This document shows, piece by piece, positions 1 to 7,093 of a DNA stretch of 8,184 nucleotides. Positions within the stretch are counted from its first letter, which is position 1; each line of letters starts with the position of its first letter. The position numbers were made by a program, and so were the translations under genes. The DNA is taken from NCBI GenBank assembly GCA_938004025.1, contig CALKXC010000238.1:1-8184 (forward strand). Direction: 5' to 3'. The notes beneath the pieces were generated by a model. That model ran no database searches. It saw nothing but the letters and a program-made list of their open reading frames with translations, and was not told where the DNA came from. Origin of the DNA: an uncultured Leucothrix sp. (GTDB taxonomy: Bacteria > Pseudomonadota > Gammaproteobacteria > Thiotrichales > Thiotrichaceae).

Positions 1-31
1 AGCGTATACTCATTAATGTAATAGAAAAACA

Positions 32-796
32 ATGGTTGAAAAAAATACAATGATTAAGAAATTATGTTGTGCTTTGACTTTAGGGCTAAGCTTAATATCT
101 AGTGGCGCAGCTACGGCGGCCAGTGTCGAAGACACAGCTAAAAAACTGAACAATATTTTAGTTGAGACATTTAAGGCTGCTCCTGACTCAATAGGGGAAA
201 GCCAGATTCCTGGTCTGTATCAGGTAATGTACGGCACAGAGATTGTCTATTTAAGTGCAGATGGCCAATACTTTATTAGTGGCGACTTGTTAAACCTTAA
301 GACAAGAGAAAATCTCTCTGAAGTTGCTCAGCGTAGCGTTCGTAAGAAAATCGTTGATGAGTTAGGAACAGTTCCTGTTAGCTTTAAAGCAAAAAATGAA
401 AAGCATGTTTTGCGCGTTTTTACCGATATTGACTGCGGTTACTGTGCGAAGCTACATCGTGAAATGGAGCAAATTAATGCTAATGGCATCACGGTAGAGT
501 ACCTTGCTTTTCCAAGGGCAGGTATCGGGTCACCTTCTTACGATAAAATCGTAAGCGTATGGTGTGCAGATGACCAGCAATCAGCTATGACTAAGTCAAA
601 AGCAAGACAGTCAGTGCCATCTAAAACTTGTAAGAACCCTATCAAAGAACAATATGAGTTGGGCCAAAGCCTTGGTGTTAATGGTACTCCGGCACTGTTG
701 ACTGAGTCAGGTCAGTTGATTCCAGGTTATGTACCCGCTGATCGTTTGATTGCCATGCTTGATGCGCAAAAACCAAAAAGCGTTTTTAACCAATAG
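32..796 (+). CDS. dsbC: Periplasmic thiol:disulfide isomerase DsbC
   Basis: DsbC is a periplasmic V-shaped homodimer that reshuffles wrong disulfide bonds in exported proteins and is kept reduced by DsbD. The 254-residue product has a Sec signal peptide (basic MIKK, hydrophobic core to about residue 25, AxA-like site near residues 28-30). The N-terminal dimerisation domain spans about residues 33-100. A thioredoxin-fold domain follows, with active site CGYC at 135-138, the cis-proline loop GTP at 218-220, and the block LAFPRAGIGSPSYDK at 158-172. Cys178 and Cys200 match the second, structural disulfide of E. coli DsbC. Length is normal once the signal is removed. The start is uncertain: neither ATG 32 nor ATG 50 (Met7) has a good Shine-Dalgarno sequence, and Met7 gives the more typical signal peptide. 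It precedes the gcv operon but has no functional link to it; the usual neighbours xerD and recJ are not visible here. No clear terminator follows. Confidence 0.93.
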   Translation: MVEKNTMIKKLCCALTLGLSLISSGAATAASVEDTAKKLNNILVETFKAAPDSIGESQIPGLYQVMYGTEIVYLSADGQYFISGDLLNLKTRENLSEVAQRSVRKKIVDELGTVPVSFKAKNEKHVLRVFTDIDCGYCAKLHREMEQINANGITVEYLAFPRAGIGSPSYDKIVSVWCADDQQSAMTKSKARQSVPSKTCKNPIKEQYELGQSLGVNGTPALLTESGQLIPGYVPADRLIAMLDAQKPKSVFNQ

Positions 797-809
797 GTAA
801 TTATTAAGC

Positions 810-837
810 TTTAATTAATTTTAAGCATAGGTATACT
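810..837 (+). promoter_or_regulatory. Probable sigma70-type promoter of the riboswitch-gcvTHP unit
   Basis: The -10 hexamer TATACT lies at 832-837 and matches five of six consensus bases. A weak -35 candidate, TTTAAT, lies at 810-815 with a 16-base spacer, in an A/T-only stretch that could act as an UP element. Transcription would begin near 843-845, only a few bases before the first helix of the glycine riboswitch (847). That fit is the best argument for this promoter; the -35 match alone is poor. Confidence 0.5.
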
Positions 838-846
838 TATACCCAA

Positions 847-945
847 TTAGCGATACAGGTTACAGGAGAGAGTCAGTTTAGCTGGCCACCGAAGACGCAA
901 ATCCGCCCGGAAACGCTCAGGTAAAATGACTGTAATGTGTGCTAA
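847..945 (+). promoter_or_regulatory. Glycine riboswitch, aptamer 1 with leader and linker
   Basis: This is the first aptamer of a tandem glycine riboswitch in the gcvT leader. P1 is TTACAG (860-865) pairing with CTGTAA (930-935). The conserved GGAGAG lies at 865-870. P3a is GTCAG (872-876) with CTGGC (882-886), followed by the conserved junction CACCGAAGACGCAA (887-900). A short P3b, TCC/GGA (902-904/909-911), carries a GCCC loop. The conserved CTCAGGTAAAA spans 916-926. In addition, leader bases TTAGC (847-851) are perfectly complementary to linker bases GCTAA (941-945); this corresponds to the leader-linker P0 helix described for tandem glycine riboswitches. The order of conserved blocks matches the Vibrio cholerae element as I remember it. 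Confidence 0.92.
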
Positions 946-1038
946 CTCTGGAGAATGGTATTAAAGTAATACCTACCGAAGGGTTTAACTTGCTGCTGCT
1001 TTTGGCCAGTGAGGAATATCTCAGGTATCAGGACAGAG
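946..1038 (+). promoter_or_regulatory. Glycine riboswitch, aptamer 2
   Basis: This is the second aptamer, joined to the first by a short linker. P1 is CTCTG (946-950) with CAGAG (1034-1038). P3a is a perfect 7-bp stem GGTATTA/TAATACC (957-963/967-973) with an AAG loop. It is followed by the conserved ACCGAAGG (975-982). P3b can form from CTTGCTG (989-995) and CAGTGAG (1007-1013), including two G-U pairs. The conserved ATCTCAGGTA...GGACAGAG runs from about 1018 to 1038. Its placement directly before gcvTHP says that glycine controls the operon encoding its own breakdown; in known gcv operons glycine turns expression on. Confidence 0.93.
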
Positions 1039-1039
1039 G

Positions 1040-1072
1040 GGCGGCAGATGATTTTCATCTGCCGCCTTTTTT
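1040..1072 (+). terminator. Rho-independent terminator in the riboswitch expression platform
   Basis: A perfect 12-bp stem, GGCGGCAGATGA (1040-1051) with TCATCTGCCGCC (1055-1066), closes a TTT loop and is followed by six T (1067-1072). It begins two bases after the 3' strand of aptamer-2 P1 and ends just before the gcvT Shine-Dalgarno GGAG (1075-1078). This is a textbook intrinsic terminator placed to abort transcription before gcvT. Confidence 0.9.
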
Positions 1073-1088
1073 ATGGAGACTGATACCA

Positions 1089-2180
1089 ATGTCACAACGC
1101 ACCGCCCTTTATGAACGCCACGTTGAAGCTGGCGCTAAAATCGTCGATTTTGCTGGCTGGGAAATGCCAATTCACTACGGTTCTCAGGTTCAAGAACATC
1201 ATTTAGTTAGAAACTCTGCGGGCATGTTCGATGTGTCGCACATGGTTGTGGTTGATATCCATGGGCAGGGTGCAAAATCTTTTCTAAGGTACCTGCTTGC
1301 AAATGACGTTGCTAAGCTTAAAGAGCCTGGTAAAGCTTTATACAGCACTATGTTGAACCCTGAAGGTGGCATCGTCGATGATCTTATTGCGTATTATCTA
1401 GGTGAAAATGCTTACCGTTTAGTCGTTAATGCAGGCACTCGCGAGAAAGATTTGGCTTGGTTAGAAAAGCAAAAAACAGCTTTTGAAGTTGAGCTAACAG
1501 TGCGTGATGACCTATCTATTCTTGCGGTACAAGGGCCTGATGCTACCAACCTTGTGCAATCTTTACTATCAGATGCTGACCAGAAAGTAGTGAATGCCTT
1601 AGGCGTTTTTTATGGTGCTGAGGTAAGCGAAGGTAGATTTATTGCTCGCACTGGTTACACCGGTGAGTCGGGCTATGAAATCATGATTCCAAATGAGCAT
1701 GTTGTTGAGTTTTGGGATAGCTTATTGCAAGCAGGCGTTGGCCCAGTTGGTTTGGGAGCACGTGATACCTTGCGTTTAGAAGCCGGTATGAACCTATACG
1801 GTTCCGACATGGATGACGCAACCTCACCACTGACATCAGGTCTAAATTGGACAATTGCTTGGGAGCCTGAAGATAGAGACTTCATTGGCAGAGTGGCCAT
1901 TCAAGCTGAGAAAGAATCTGGCGTAAAACAAAAATTCGTTGGTTTGGTGCTTCTGGAAAAGGGAGTATTACGAGGCCATCAAAAAATCTATTGTGATGCT
2001 GGTGAAGGTGAAATTACCAGCGGAACCTTTTCGCCCACGCTCGGAAAGTCAATTGCTTTAGCCCGTGTACCACAGCAGATCGGCGAGCAGTGTGAGGTTG
2101 AAATACGAGGCAAACGGCTGGCTGCAAAGGTTGTTAAGCCGGTTTTTGTACGCAATGGAAAATCACTTCTTGAACTATAA
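1089..2180 (+). CDS. gcvT: Aminomethyltransferase, glycine cleavage T-protein
   Basis: T-protein takes the aminomethyl group from the lipoyl arm of H-protein, releases ammonia and forms 5,10-methylene-tetrahydrofolate in the cytoplasm. The product is 363 residues, the normal family length. Visible family blocks are the N-terminal [31 protein letters not shown] (46-52), [19 protein letters not shown] with the conserved acidic pair at 97-98, [31 protein letters not shown], and [10 protein letters not shown] near the C-terminus. The start is ATG 1089, with GGAG at 1075-1078 ten bases upstream and an N-terminus that aligns with GcvT. The frame stays open upstream to a GTG at 939, but those 50 codons are riboswitch and terminator, not protein. 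It is the first gene of gcvTHP, with 29 bases before gcvH. Confidence 0.97.
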   Translation: MSQRTALYERHVEAGAKIVDFAGWEMPIHYGSQVQEHHLVRNSAGMFDVSHMVVVDIHGQGAKSFLRYLLANDVAKLKEPGKALYSTMLNPEGGIVDDLIAYYLGENAYRLVVNAGTREKDLAWLEKQKTAFEVELTVRDDLSILAVQGPDATNLVQSLLSDADQKVVNALGVFYGAEVSEGRFIARTGYTGESGYEIMIPNEHVVEFWDSLLQAGVGPVGLGARDTLRLEAGMNLYGSDMDDATSPLTSGLNWTIAWEPEDRDFIGRVAIQAEKESGVKQKFVGLVLLEKGVLRGHQKIYCDAGEGEITSGTFSPTLGKSIALARVPQQIGEQCEVEIRGKRLAAKVVKPVFVRNGKSLLEL

Positions 2181-2209
2181 TTCGATTTTTTACCTATGGA
2201 GATAATGTA

Positions 2210-2596
2210 ATGAGTAACTTACCAACTGAATTGAAATATACCAAGTCACACGAATGGGTTAGGACTAATGATGATGGCACGGTAACTGTAGGTATTACCG
2301 ATAATGCCCAAGAGCTTTTGGGCGATTTAGTATTCGTCGAGCTGCCTGAAGAAGGCTCTGTTTTAGACGCAGGTGACCAGTGTGCTGTCGTTGAATCTGT
2401 TAAAGCAGCATCTGATGTCTATGCGCCAATTTCAGGTGAAATCATTGCTGTTAATGAGTCTTTGGAAGATGAACCTGAGCTAGTAAACGCTGATGCCTTT
2501 GGCAACGGTTGGTTATTCCGTATGAAACCTGAGCAGCCTGAGCAAGTCGCATCATTGATGGATGCCGATGGTTATTCAGAAACTTTAGAAGCTTAA
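2210..2596 (+). CDS. gcvH: Glycine cleavage H-protein, lipoyl carrier
   Basis: H-protein is the small soluble shuttle of the glycine cleavage complex: its lipoyl-lysine accepts aminomethyl from P-protein, visits T-protein, and is reoxidised by the L-protein lipoamide dehydrogenase. The 128-residue product is family length (about 129 in E. coli). It starts with [14 protein letters not shown] and forms one lipoyl domain. The lipoylation site is Lys65 in [12 protein letters not shown]. The C-terminal part has the usual [10 protein letters not shown] block. A good Shine-Dalgarno GGAG (2198-2201) lies eight bases before the ATG. It sits between gcvT and gcvP, 29 and 27 bases away, so all three should be on one transcript under the glycine riboswitch. 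Confidence 0.98.
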   Translation: MSNLPTELKYTKSHEWVRTNDDGTVTVGITDNAQELLGDLVFVELPEEGSVLDAGDQCAVVESVKAASDVYAPISGEIIAVNESLEDEPELVNADAFGNGWLFRMKPEQPEQVASLMDADGYSETLEA

Positions 2597-2606
2597 GCAA
2601 CAACCT

Positions 2607-2621
2607 TTAGGGAAACCCTAA
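2607..2621 (+). promoter_or_regulatory. Hairpin enclosing the gcvP ribosome binding site
   Basis: TTAGGG (2607-2612), an AAA loop and CCCTAA (2616-2621) form a perfect 6-bp hairpin in the 27-base gcvH-gcvP gap. The only Shine-Dalgarno candidate for gcvP, AGGGA (2609-2613), lies mostly inside its 5' strand. The gcvP ATG is at 2624, just after the 3' strand. The pairing is seen directly; a role in limiting gcvP translation is inferred. Confidence 0.45.
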
Positions 2622-2623
2622 TT

Positions 2624-5515
2624 ATGAACAATACAGCATCACAATCATTGGAAGCGCTAGAGCAAAAAGATGATTTTATATCTCGTCATAACGGCCCAGA
2701 TCAATCAGAAGTGACCGATATGTTAAACGCCATTGGAGCAGAGAGTTTAGATGAATTAGTGCGCCAAACAGTACCGGCGAAGATTTTGCTCGATAAACCA
2801 TTGATGCTTGATGATGCGTGTTCTGAACAGGATTCTCTAGCCTATTTGCAGGACTTAGCGAAGCAAAATACCGTTGCTACGTCCTATATTGGTATGGGGT
2901 ATTACGACACGATTGTTCCTCCTGTGATTCTTCGGAATGTTTTAGAAAACCCAGGTTGGTATACAGCTTATACGCCTTATCAACCCGAGATTTCACAGGG
3001 TCGTTTGGAAGCCTTGTTGAATTACCAGCAGATGGTGACAGATTTAACAGGAATGGATATTGCAAATGCGTCGCTTTTGGACGAAGCAACTGCCGCTGCT
3101 GAAGCCATGGCGTTGTGCAAGCGCTCAAATAGGATAAAGACTGATAAGTTTTTTGTGGATGACAGTGTGCATCCTCAAACATTAGACGTACTTAAAACCC
3201 GAGCACATTATTTTGGGTATGAGCTTGTCATTGGTGACGTTCATGCCGAGCTTTCTCAGCACGAAGTGTTTGGTGTTTTAGTTCAATATCCAAGCACGAC
3301 AGGTGAAATTACTGATATCGAATCAGTGATTACTCAAGCACACGAGCAAAAAGCGTTAGTTTGTGTCGCTGCTGATTTGATGAGTTTGCTGCTCTTAAAA
3401 GCGCCAGGCGAATTGGATGCTGATGTGGTACTAGGCTCCGCACAACGCTTCGGTGTGCCAATGGGTTTTGGTGGCCCTCATGCCGCATTCTTTGCGGTAC
3501 GTGATAAGTTTAAAAGGACAATGCCTGGGCGTTTGATTGGCGTGTCGGTGGATAAAAAAGGCGATACAGCGTTAAGAATGGCGCTGCAAACTCGTGAGCA
3601 ACATATTCGCCGAGATAAGGCGACTTCGAATATCTGTACCGCTCAGGCTTTGCTAGCCAATATGGCGGGCTTGTACGCTGTTTATCACGGCCCTGATCGC
3701 CTTAAAAAGATTGCGCAGCGCATTCACCGTATGACCAGTATGGTGGCAGCTGCGCTTCAAGGCAAAGGTATCACCGTAACAAACGACAGCTGGTTTGACA
3801 CACTTACCATTAATTTTGGCAGTGATAGAGATCGTATCTACCAAGCGGCTTTAGATGCTGGAATAAACCTACGTCAACTTGACGACGATAAGCTTTGTTT
3901 GAGTATTGATGAGCGTAAAACAAGGGCAGATATTTCTGCGTTGTTGGATGTATTGCTGGGTGAATCACATGGCTTAGCCTTGGAAGCTCTTGACGCAAAT
4001 TGTTTAGAAGGCGATTCTACTATTCCTGGGGCTTATCAGCGTGATACTGAATATCTAACTCACCCCGTATTTAATTCTTACCATTCTGAAACTGAGATGC
4101 TTCGCTATCTCAAACGTTTAGAAAATAAGGACTTTTCGCTGACGCACGGAATGATTCCATTGGGCTCGTGTACGATGAAGCTTAATGCGACTAGTGAGAT
4201 GTTGCCAGTTACATGGCCCGAGTTCGCTGATATCCATCCTTTTGCTCCAAAAGAGCAGACGGTAGGTTATCGTAAAATGATTGCCGAGTTGGAAGTTTAT
4301 TTAGCAGAAATTACGGGATACGATGAAATTTCAAGCCAGCCAAACTCCGGCGCACAGGGCGAATATGCTGGGCTTGTAGCGATTAGTCGTTATCACGCAA
4401 GTCGTGGTGAAGCTCACCGCAATGTTTGCTTGATCCCAAGTTCTGCTCACGGTACTAATCCTGCTTCAGCTGCTATGACGAGTTTGAAAGTTGTCATTGT
4501 GGAATGTGATAGCAACGGTAATGTTGATATCGAAGACTTTCGTGCAAAAGCTAAAGAGCACGCTGATAATCTTTCAAGCGTCATGATTACCTACCCTTCT
4601 ACACATGGCGTGTTTGAAGAGGCTGTCGTTGAGCTCTGTGAAATTACACATCAATATGGTGGTCAGGTTTATATGGATGGGGCAAACCTAAATGCACAAG
4701 TCGGTTTGTGTAAACCGGGTAAGTTTGGTTCCGATGTTTCGCATTTGAACTTGCACAAAACATTCTGTATCCCTCATGGAGGCGGTGGACCAGGCATGGG
4801 GCCAATTGGTGTTAAATCCCATTTAGCACCTTTCTTGTCAAACCATGTCGTCAGTTCTGTTGATAATAAGGAAGTCGGGAATAGTGCGGTATCAGCAGCA
4901 CCTTATGGCAGTGCTGCCATATTGCCAATTTCATGGGCTTATATTAAACAGATGGGTGGAAATGGTCTGACTCGAGCGACAGAGCTAGCCATACTTAATG
5001 CCAACTACATCATGACTCGTTTAACAGGTTCTTATCCAATCCTATTTAAAGGGGAGCATGGACGTGTGGCTCATGAGTGTATTATTGATATACGCCCGAT
5101 TAAATCTGAGACTGGAATTTCAGAAGAGGATATCGCAAAGCGCTTAATGGACTATGGCTTCCATGCACCGACGATGTCATTTCCGGTTGCAGGTACTTTA
5201 ATGATTGAGCCGACTGAGTCAGAGTCAAAAGCTGAGCTTGATCGTTTCTGCGATGCGATGATTTCTATTCGAGAAGAGATTAGCAAAGTGCATTCCGGAG
5301 AGTGGCCCGCAGATAACAATCCATTAGTGAATGCGCCGCATACCGTAAAAGACTTAATCAGTGGATGGGATAGAGCTTATACACAGGAGCAAGCTGTGTT
5401 TCCAGGTGGTGTAATTCCGTCAAGTAAGTATTGGCCAACAGTGAGTCGTGTGGATAACGTATTTGGAGATCGTAACTTGGTTTGCGCTTGTCCGAGTATT
5501 GATAGTTATCGATAA
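2624..5515 (+). CDS. gcvP: Glycine dehydrogenase (decarboxylating), P-protein
   Basis: P-protein is the PLP enzyme that decarboxylates glycine and loads the remaining aminomethyl group onto the lipoyl arm of H-protein. The 963-residue product is the single-chain form (E. coli about 957), in which the two halves are fused rather than split into gcvPA and gcvPB. The N-terminal half shows [50 protein letters not shown] and [11 protein letters not shown]. The catalytic half begins near residue 505 with [11 protein letters not shown] (511-521). It contains [10 protein letters not shown] (His609), [11 protein letters not shown] (Asp685, contacting the PLP ring nitrogen in this fold) and HLNLHKTF, with the PLP-binding Lys712 before a glycine-rich run. 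No frameshift or missing catalytic residue is seen. It is the last gene of gcvTHP and converges on glmM. Confidence 0.98.
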   Translation: MNNTASQSLEALEQKDDFISRHNGPDQSEVTDMLNAIGAESLDELVRQTVPAKILLDKPLMLDDACSEQDSLAYLQDLAKQNTVATSYIGMGYYDTIVPPVILRNVLENPGWYTAYTPYQPEISQGRLEALLNYQQMVTDLTGMDIANASLLDEATAAAEAMALCKRSNRIKTDKFFVDDSVHPQTLDVLKTRAHYFGYELVIGDVHAELSQHEVFGVLVQYPSTTGEITDIESVITQAHEQKALVCVAADLMSLLLLKAPGELDADVVLGSAQRFGVPMGFGGPHAAFFAVRDKFKRTMPGRLIGVSVDKKGDTALRMALQTREQHIRRDKATSNICTAQALLANMAGLYAVYHGPDRLKKIAQRIHRMTSMVAAALQGKGITVTNDSWFDTLTINFGSDRDRIYQAALDAGINLRQLDDDKLCLSIDERKTRADISALLDVLLGESHGLALEALDANCLEGDSTIPGAYQRDTEYLTHPVFNSYHSETEMLRYLKRLENKDFSLTHGMIPLGSCTMKLNATSEMLPVTWPEFADIHPFAPKEQTVGYRKMIAELEVYLAEITGYDEISSQPNSGAQGEYAGLVAISRYHASRGEAHRNVCLIPSSAHGTNPASAAMTSLKVVIVECDSNGNVDIEDFRAKAKEHADNLSSVMITYPSTHGVFEEAVVELCEITHQYGGQVYMDGANLNAQVGLCKPGKFGSDVSHLNLHKTFCIPHGGGGPGMGPIGVKSHLAPFLSNHVVSSVDNKEVGNSAVSAAPYGSAAILPISWAYIKQMGGNGLTRATELAILNANYIMTRLTGSYPILFKGEHGRVAHECIIDIRPIKSETGISEEDIAKRLMDYGFHAPTMSFPVAGTLMIEPTESESKAELDRFCDAMISIREEISKVHSGEWPADNNPLVNAPHTVKDLISGWDRAYTQEQAVFPGGVIPSSKYWPTVSRVDNVFGDRNLVCACPSIDSYR

Positions 5516-5535
5516 AATTATTGTGGCTTGAGTTT

Positions 5536-5563
5536 GAGCGAAGGGGAGTGGTTCCCTTCGCTC
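5536..5563. terminator. Hairpin between the convergent gcvP and glmM genes
   Basis: GAGCGAAGGG (5536-5545) and CCCTTCGCTC (5554-5563) form a perfect 10-bp stem. It can extend inward by a G-U and an A-U pair to leave a GTGG loop. It occupies most of the 62-base gap between the gcvP stop and the glmM stop, so it could end transcription from both sides. No T-run follows on either strand, so it is either an atypical terminator or an mRNA 3'-end stabiliser. Confidence 0.6.
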
Positions 5564-5577
5564 TGCTAAAGATTAAA

Positions 5578-6921
5578 TTAGCCAGCTAACGCCTCTGCGG
5601 CAACCACTTCCGCAATGCCATCAGCAAGTTCAGTCGTTTCAGTTTCGTCTTGCCCTTCAACCATAACTCGAATTAAAGGCTGTGTACCTGAAGCTCTTAA
5701 CAGGACACGACCGCGCTGTCCCAGCTGGTCTTCAGCTGATTGAACGGCTTCTTGTATCTTGCTGTTTTGATCAACATCAACAGGGCCACTTAGATCTACG
5801 TTAATTAGGGTCTGTGGGTATTTTGTCATGACGTGCTTCAGTTCGTGAAGTGACCTACCTGTCTCAATTACAGCCAATAAAACCTGTAGGGCAGCAATCG
5901 TGCCATCGCCTGTTTCAATTCTATCCCTAATAATAATGTGGCCTGAAGATTCTCCGCCTAATATTCCATCATGGGTTTTTAGCTTTTCCATAACGTATCG
6001 ATCACCAACATTGGCACGATGAAAATTAAGCCCCATTTTTTGAATCGACTGCTCCAGGCCAAGGTTGCTCATCAGGGTGCCGACAATATCATTGCCAGAG
6101 GTTTGTTTTTTTAATCGATGTTTAGCAATAATCGCCAGTATCTCATCACCGTCAACGGTCGCGCCCGTATGATCAATCATCATCAGGCGGTCCCCGTCGC
6201 CGTCAAGTGCAATTCCTAAGTCTGCTTCGTGAAGAACTACTTGCTTTGAGAGCATATCAAGTGAAGTTGCTCCACAATCTTCATTAATATTTCGACCATT
6301 TGGTGAATTAGCGACAGTGATTAGTTCTGCGCCAAGCTCAGCTAAAACATGAGGTGTTACGTGATAGGTTGCACCGTTTGCACAATCTACAACAATTTTT
6401 AGGCCTTCTAATTTAACATCTGAGGGGAGAGCACGTTTACAAAATTCAATATACCTGCCCGCAGCATCGTTAACGCGAACCACTTTGCCCAACTGAGATG
6501 ACTTGACGGTTACTATGTCTTTTTCAAGGTAACTTTCGATGGCCAGCTCTGTTTCATCTTCAAGCTTTGTTCCATTAGAAGAAAAGAATTTTACGCCATT
6601 GTCTTGATAAGGGTTGTGCGACGCACTAACAACGATACCGGCCGATGCTCTGAATGTTTTGGTCAGATACGCAATCGCGGGGGTTGGCATTGGACCAAGA
6701 AGGCGGATGTCAACTCCTGCGGCAACTAAGCCGGCTTCTAAGGCTGACTCCAACATGTAGCCGGAGATTCTAGTGTCTTTACCAATTACCACTAAAGGAT
6801 TTTTTTGATTTGCTAAGACTTTTCCAGCTGCCCATCCAAGTTTGAGCACGAAATCAGGGGTCATCGGGTAGGTGCCGATTTCACCACGAATACCGTCGGT
6901 TCCGAAGTATTTTCTTCCCAT
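5578..6921 (-). CDS. glmM: Phosphoglucosamine mutase
   Basis: GlmM interconverts glucosamine-6-phosphate and glucosamine-1-phosphate in the cytoplasm, the step before GlmU makes UDP-GlcNAc for peptidoglycan and LPS. The 447-residue product matches family length (about 445). It has the four-domain alpha-D-phosphohexomutase pattern: N-terminal [10 protein letters not shown], the phosphoserine loop SASHNP with Ser101, the metal loop DGDGDR (Asp240, Asp242, Asp244), the sugar-binding loop GGESSGH (322-328), and the C-terminal phosphate-binding loop [10 protein letters not shown] (409-418). The last usually reads SGTEP; here codon CAG gives Gln414. The start ATG is preceded by AAGGA (6931-6935 on this strand) with nine bases of spacing. 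The neighbour upstream is ftsH, but folP is not between them and ftsH has its own terminator-like hairpin, so glmM probably uses a promoter in the gap. I see no convincing -35/-10 pair there. Confidence 0.97.
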   Translation of the reverse strand: MGRKYFGTDGIRGEIGTYPMTPDFVLKLGWAAGKVLANQKNPLVVIGKDTRISGYMLESALEAGLVAAGVDIRLLGPMPTPAIAYLTKTFRASAGIVVSASHNPYQDNGVKFFSSNGTKLEDETELAIESYLEKDIVTVKSSQLGKVVRVNDAAGRYIEFCKRALPSDVKLEGLKIVVDCANGATYHVTPHVLAELGAELITVANSPNGRNINEDCGATSLDMLSKQVVLHEADLGIALDGDGDRLMMIDHTGATVDGDEILAIIAKHRLKKQTSGNDIVGTLMSNLGLEQSIQKMGLNFHRANVGDRYVMEKLKTHDGILGGESSGHIIIRDRIETGDGTIAALQVLLAVIETGRSLHELKHVMTKYPQTLINVDLSGPVDVDQNSKIQEAVQSAEDQLGQRGRVLLRASGTQPLIRVMVEGQDETETTELADGIAEVVAAEALAG

Positions 6922-7045
6922 TCTCTCTTTTCCTTAAATTTGTTTATTTTTTCTTTATTGTGAGTGATGTACAGAATTGAATAATGACACTCGAACAACA
7001 AATATTTATTTTAAGATACAATGAAGGATAAAACTATTTTTGATT

Positions 7046-7078
7046 AAGGCGCGATCGAAATTGACTCAATCGCGCCTT
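7046..7078 (-). terminator. Terminator-like hairpin after ftsH
   Basis: A perfect 10-bp stem, AAGGCGCGAT (7046-7055) with ATCGCGCCTT (7069-7078), lies 15 bases after the ftsH stop codon. On the minus strand it ends in GCGCCTTAATC; the T-run is short and interrupted, so termination may be incomplete. The rest of the gap down to glmM (6922-7045) is AT-rich and holds no gene that I can see; it must hold the glmM promoter if ftsH transcripts end here. Confidence 0.65.
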
Positions 7079-7093
7079 GTACTGACGTATTAT

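Noticed and set aside
5..10. TATACT resembling a -10 element before dsbC
   Set aside because: The matching -35 would fall outside or at the very edge of the window, so a promoter cannot be supported; the first 31 bases show nothing else firm.
801..828. AT-rich inverted bases (AAGCTT and GCTT...AAGC) after dsbC as a possible terminator
   Set aside because: The stem would be about 4 bp of mostly A-T pairs with no proper T-run; it is more likely part of the promoter region.
1673..1900. Open frame of 75 codons antisense to gcvT
   Set aside because: It lies wholly inside a strongly conserved gcvT frame and has no family motif or evident ribosome binding site.
2877..3998. Several short antisense open frames within gcvP (2877-3182, 3653-3844, 3810-3998)
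   Set aside because: All are shadows of the intact gcvP frame, mutually inconsistent in frame, and their translations resemble no known protein.
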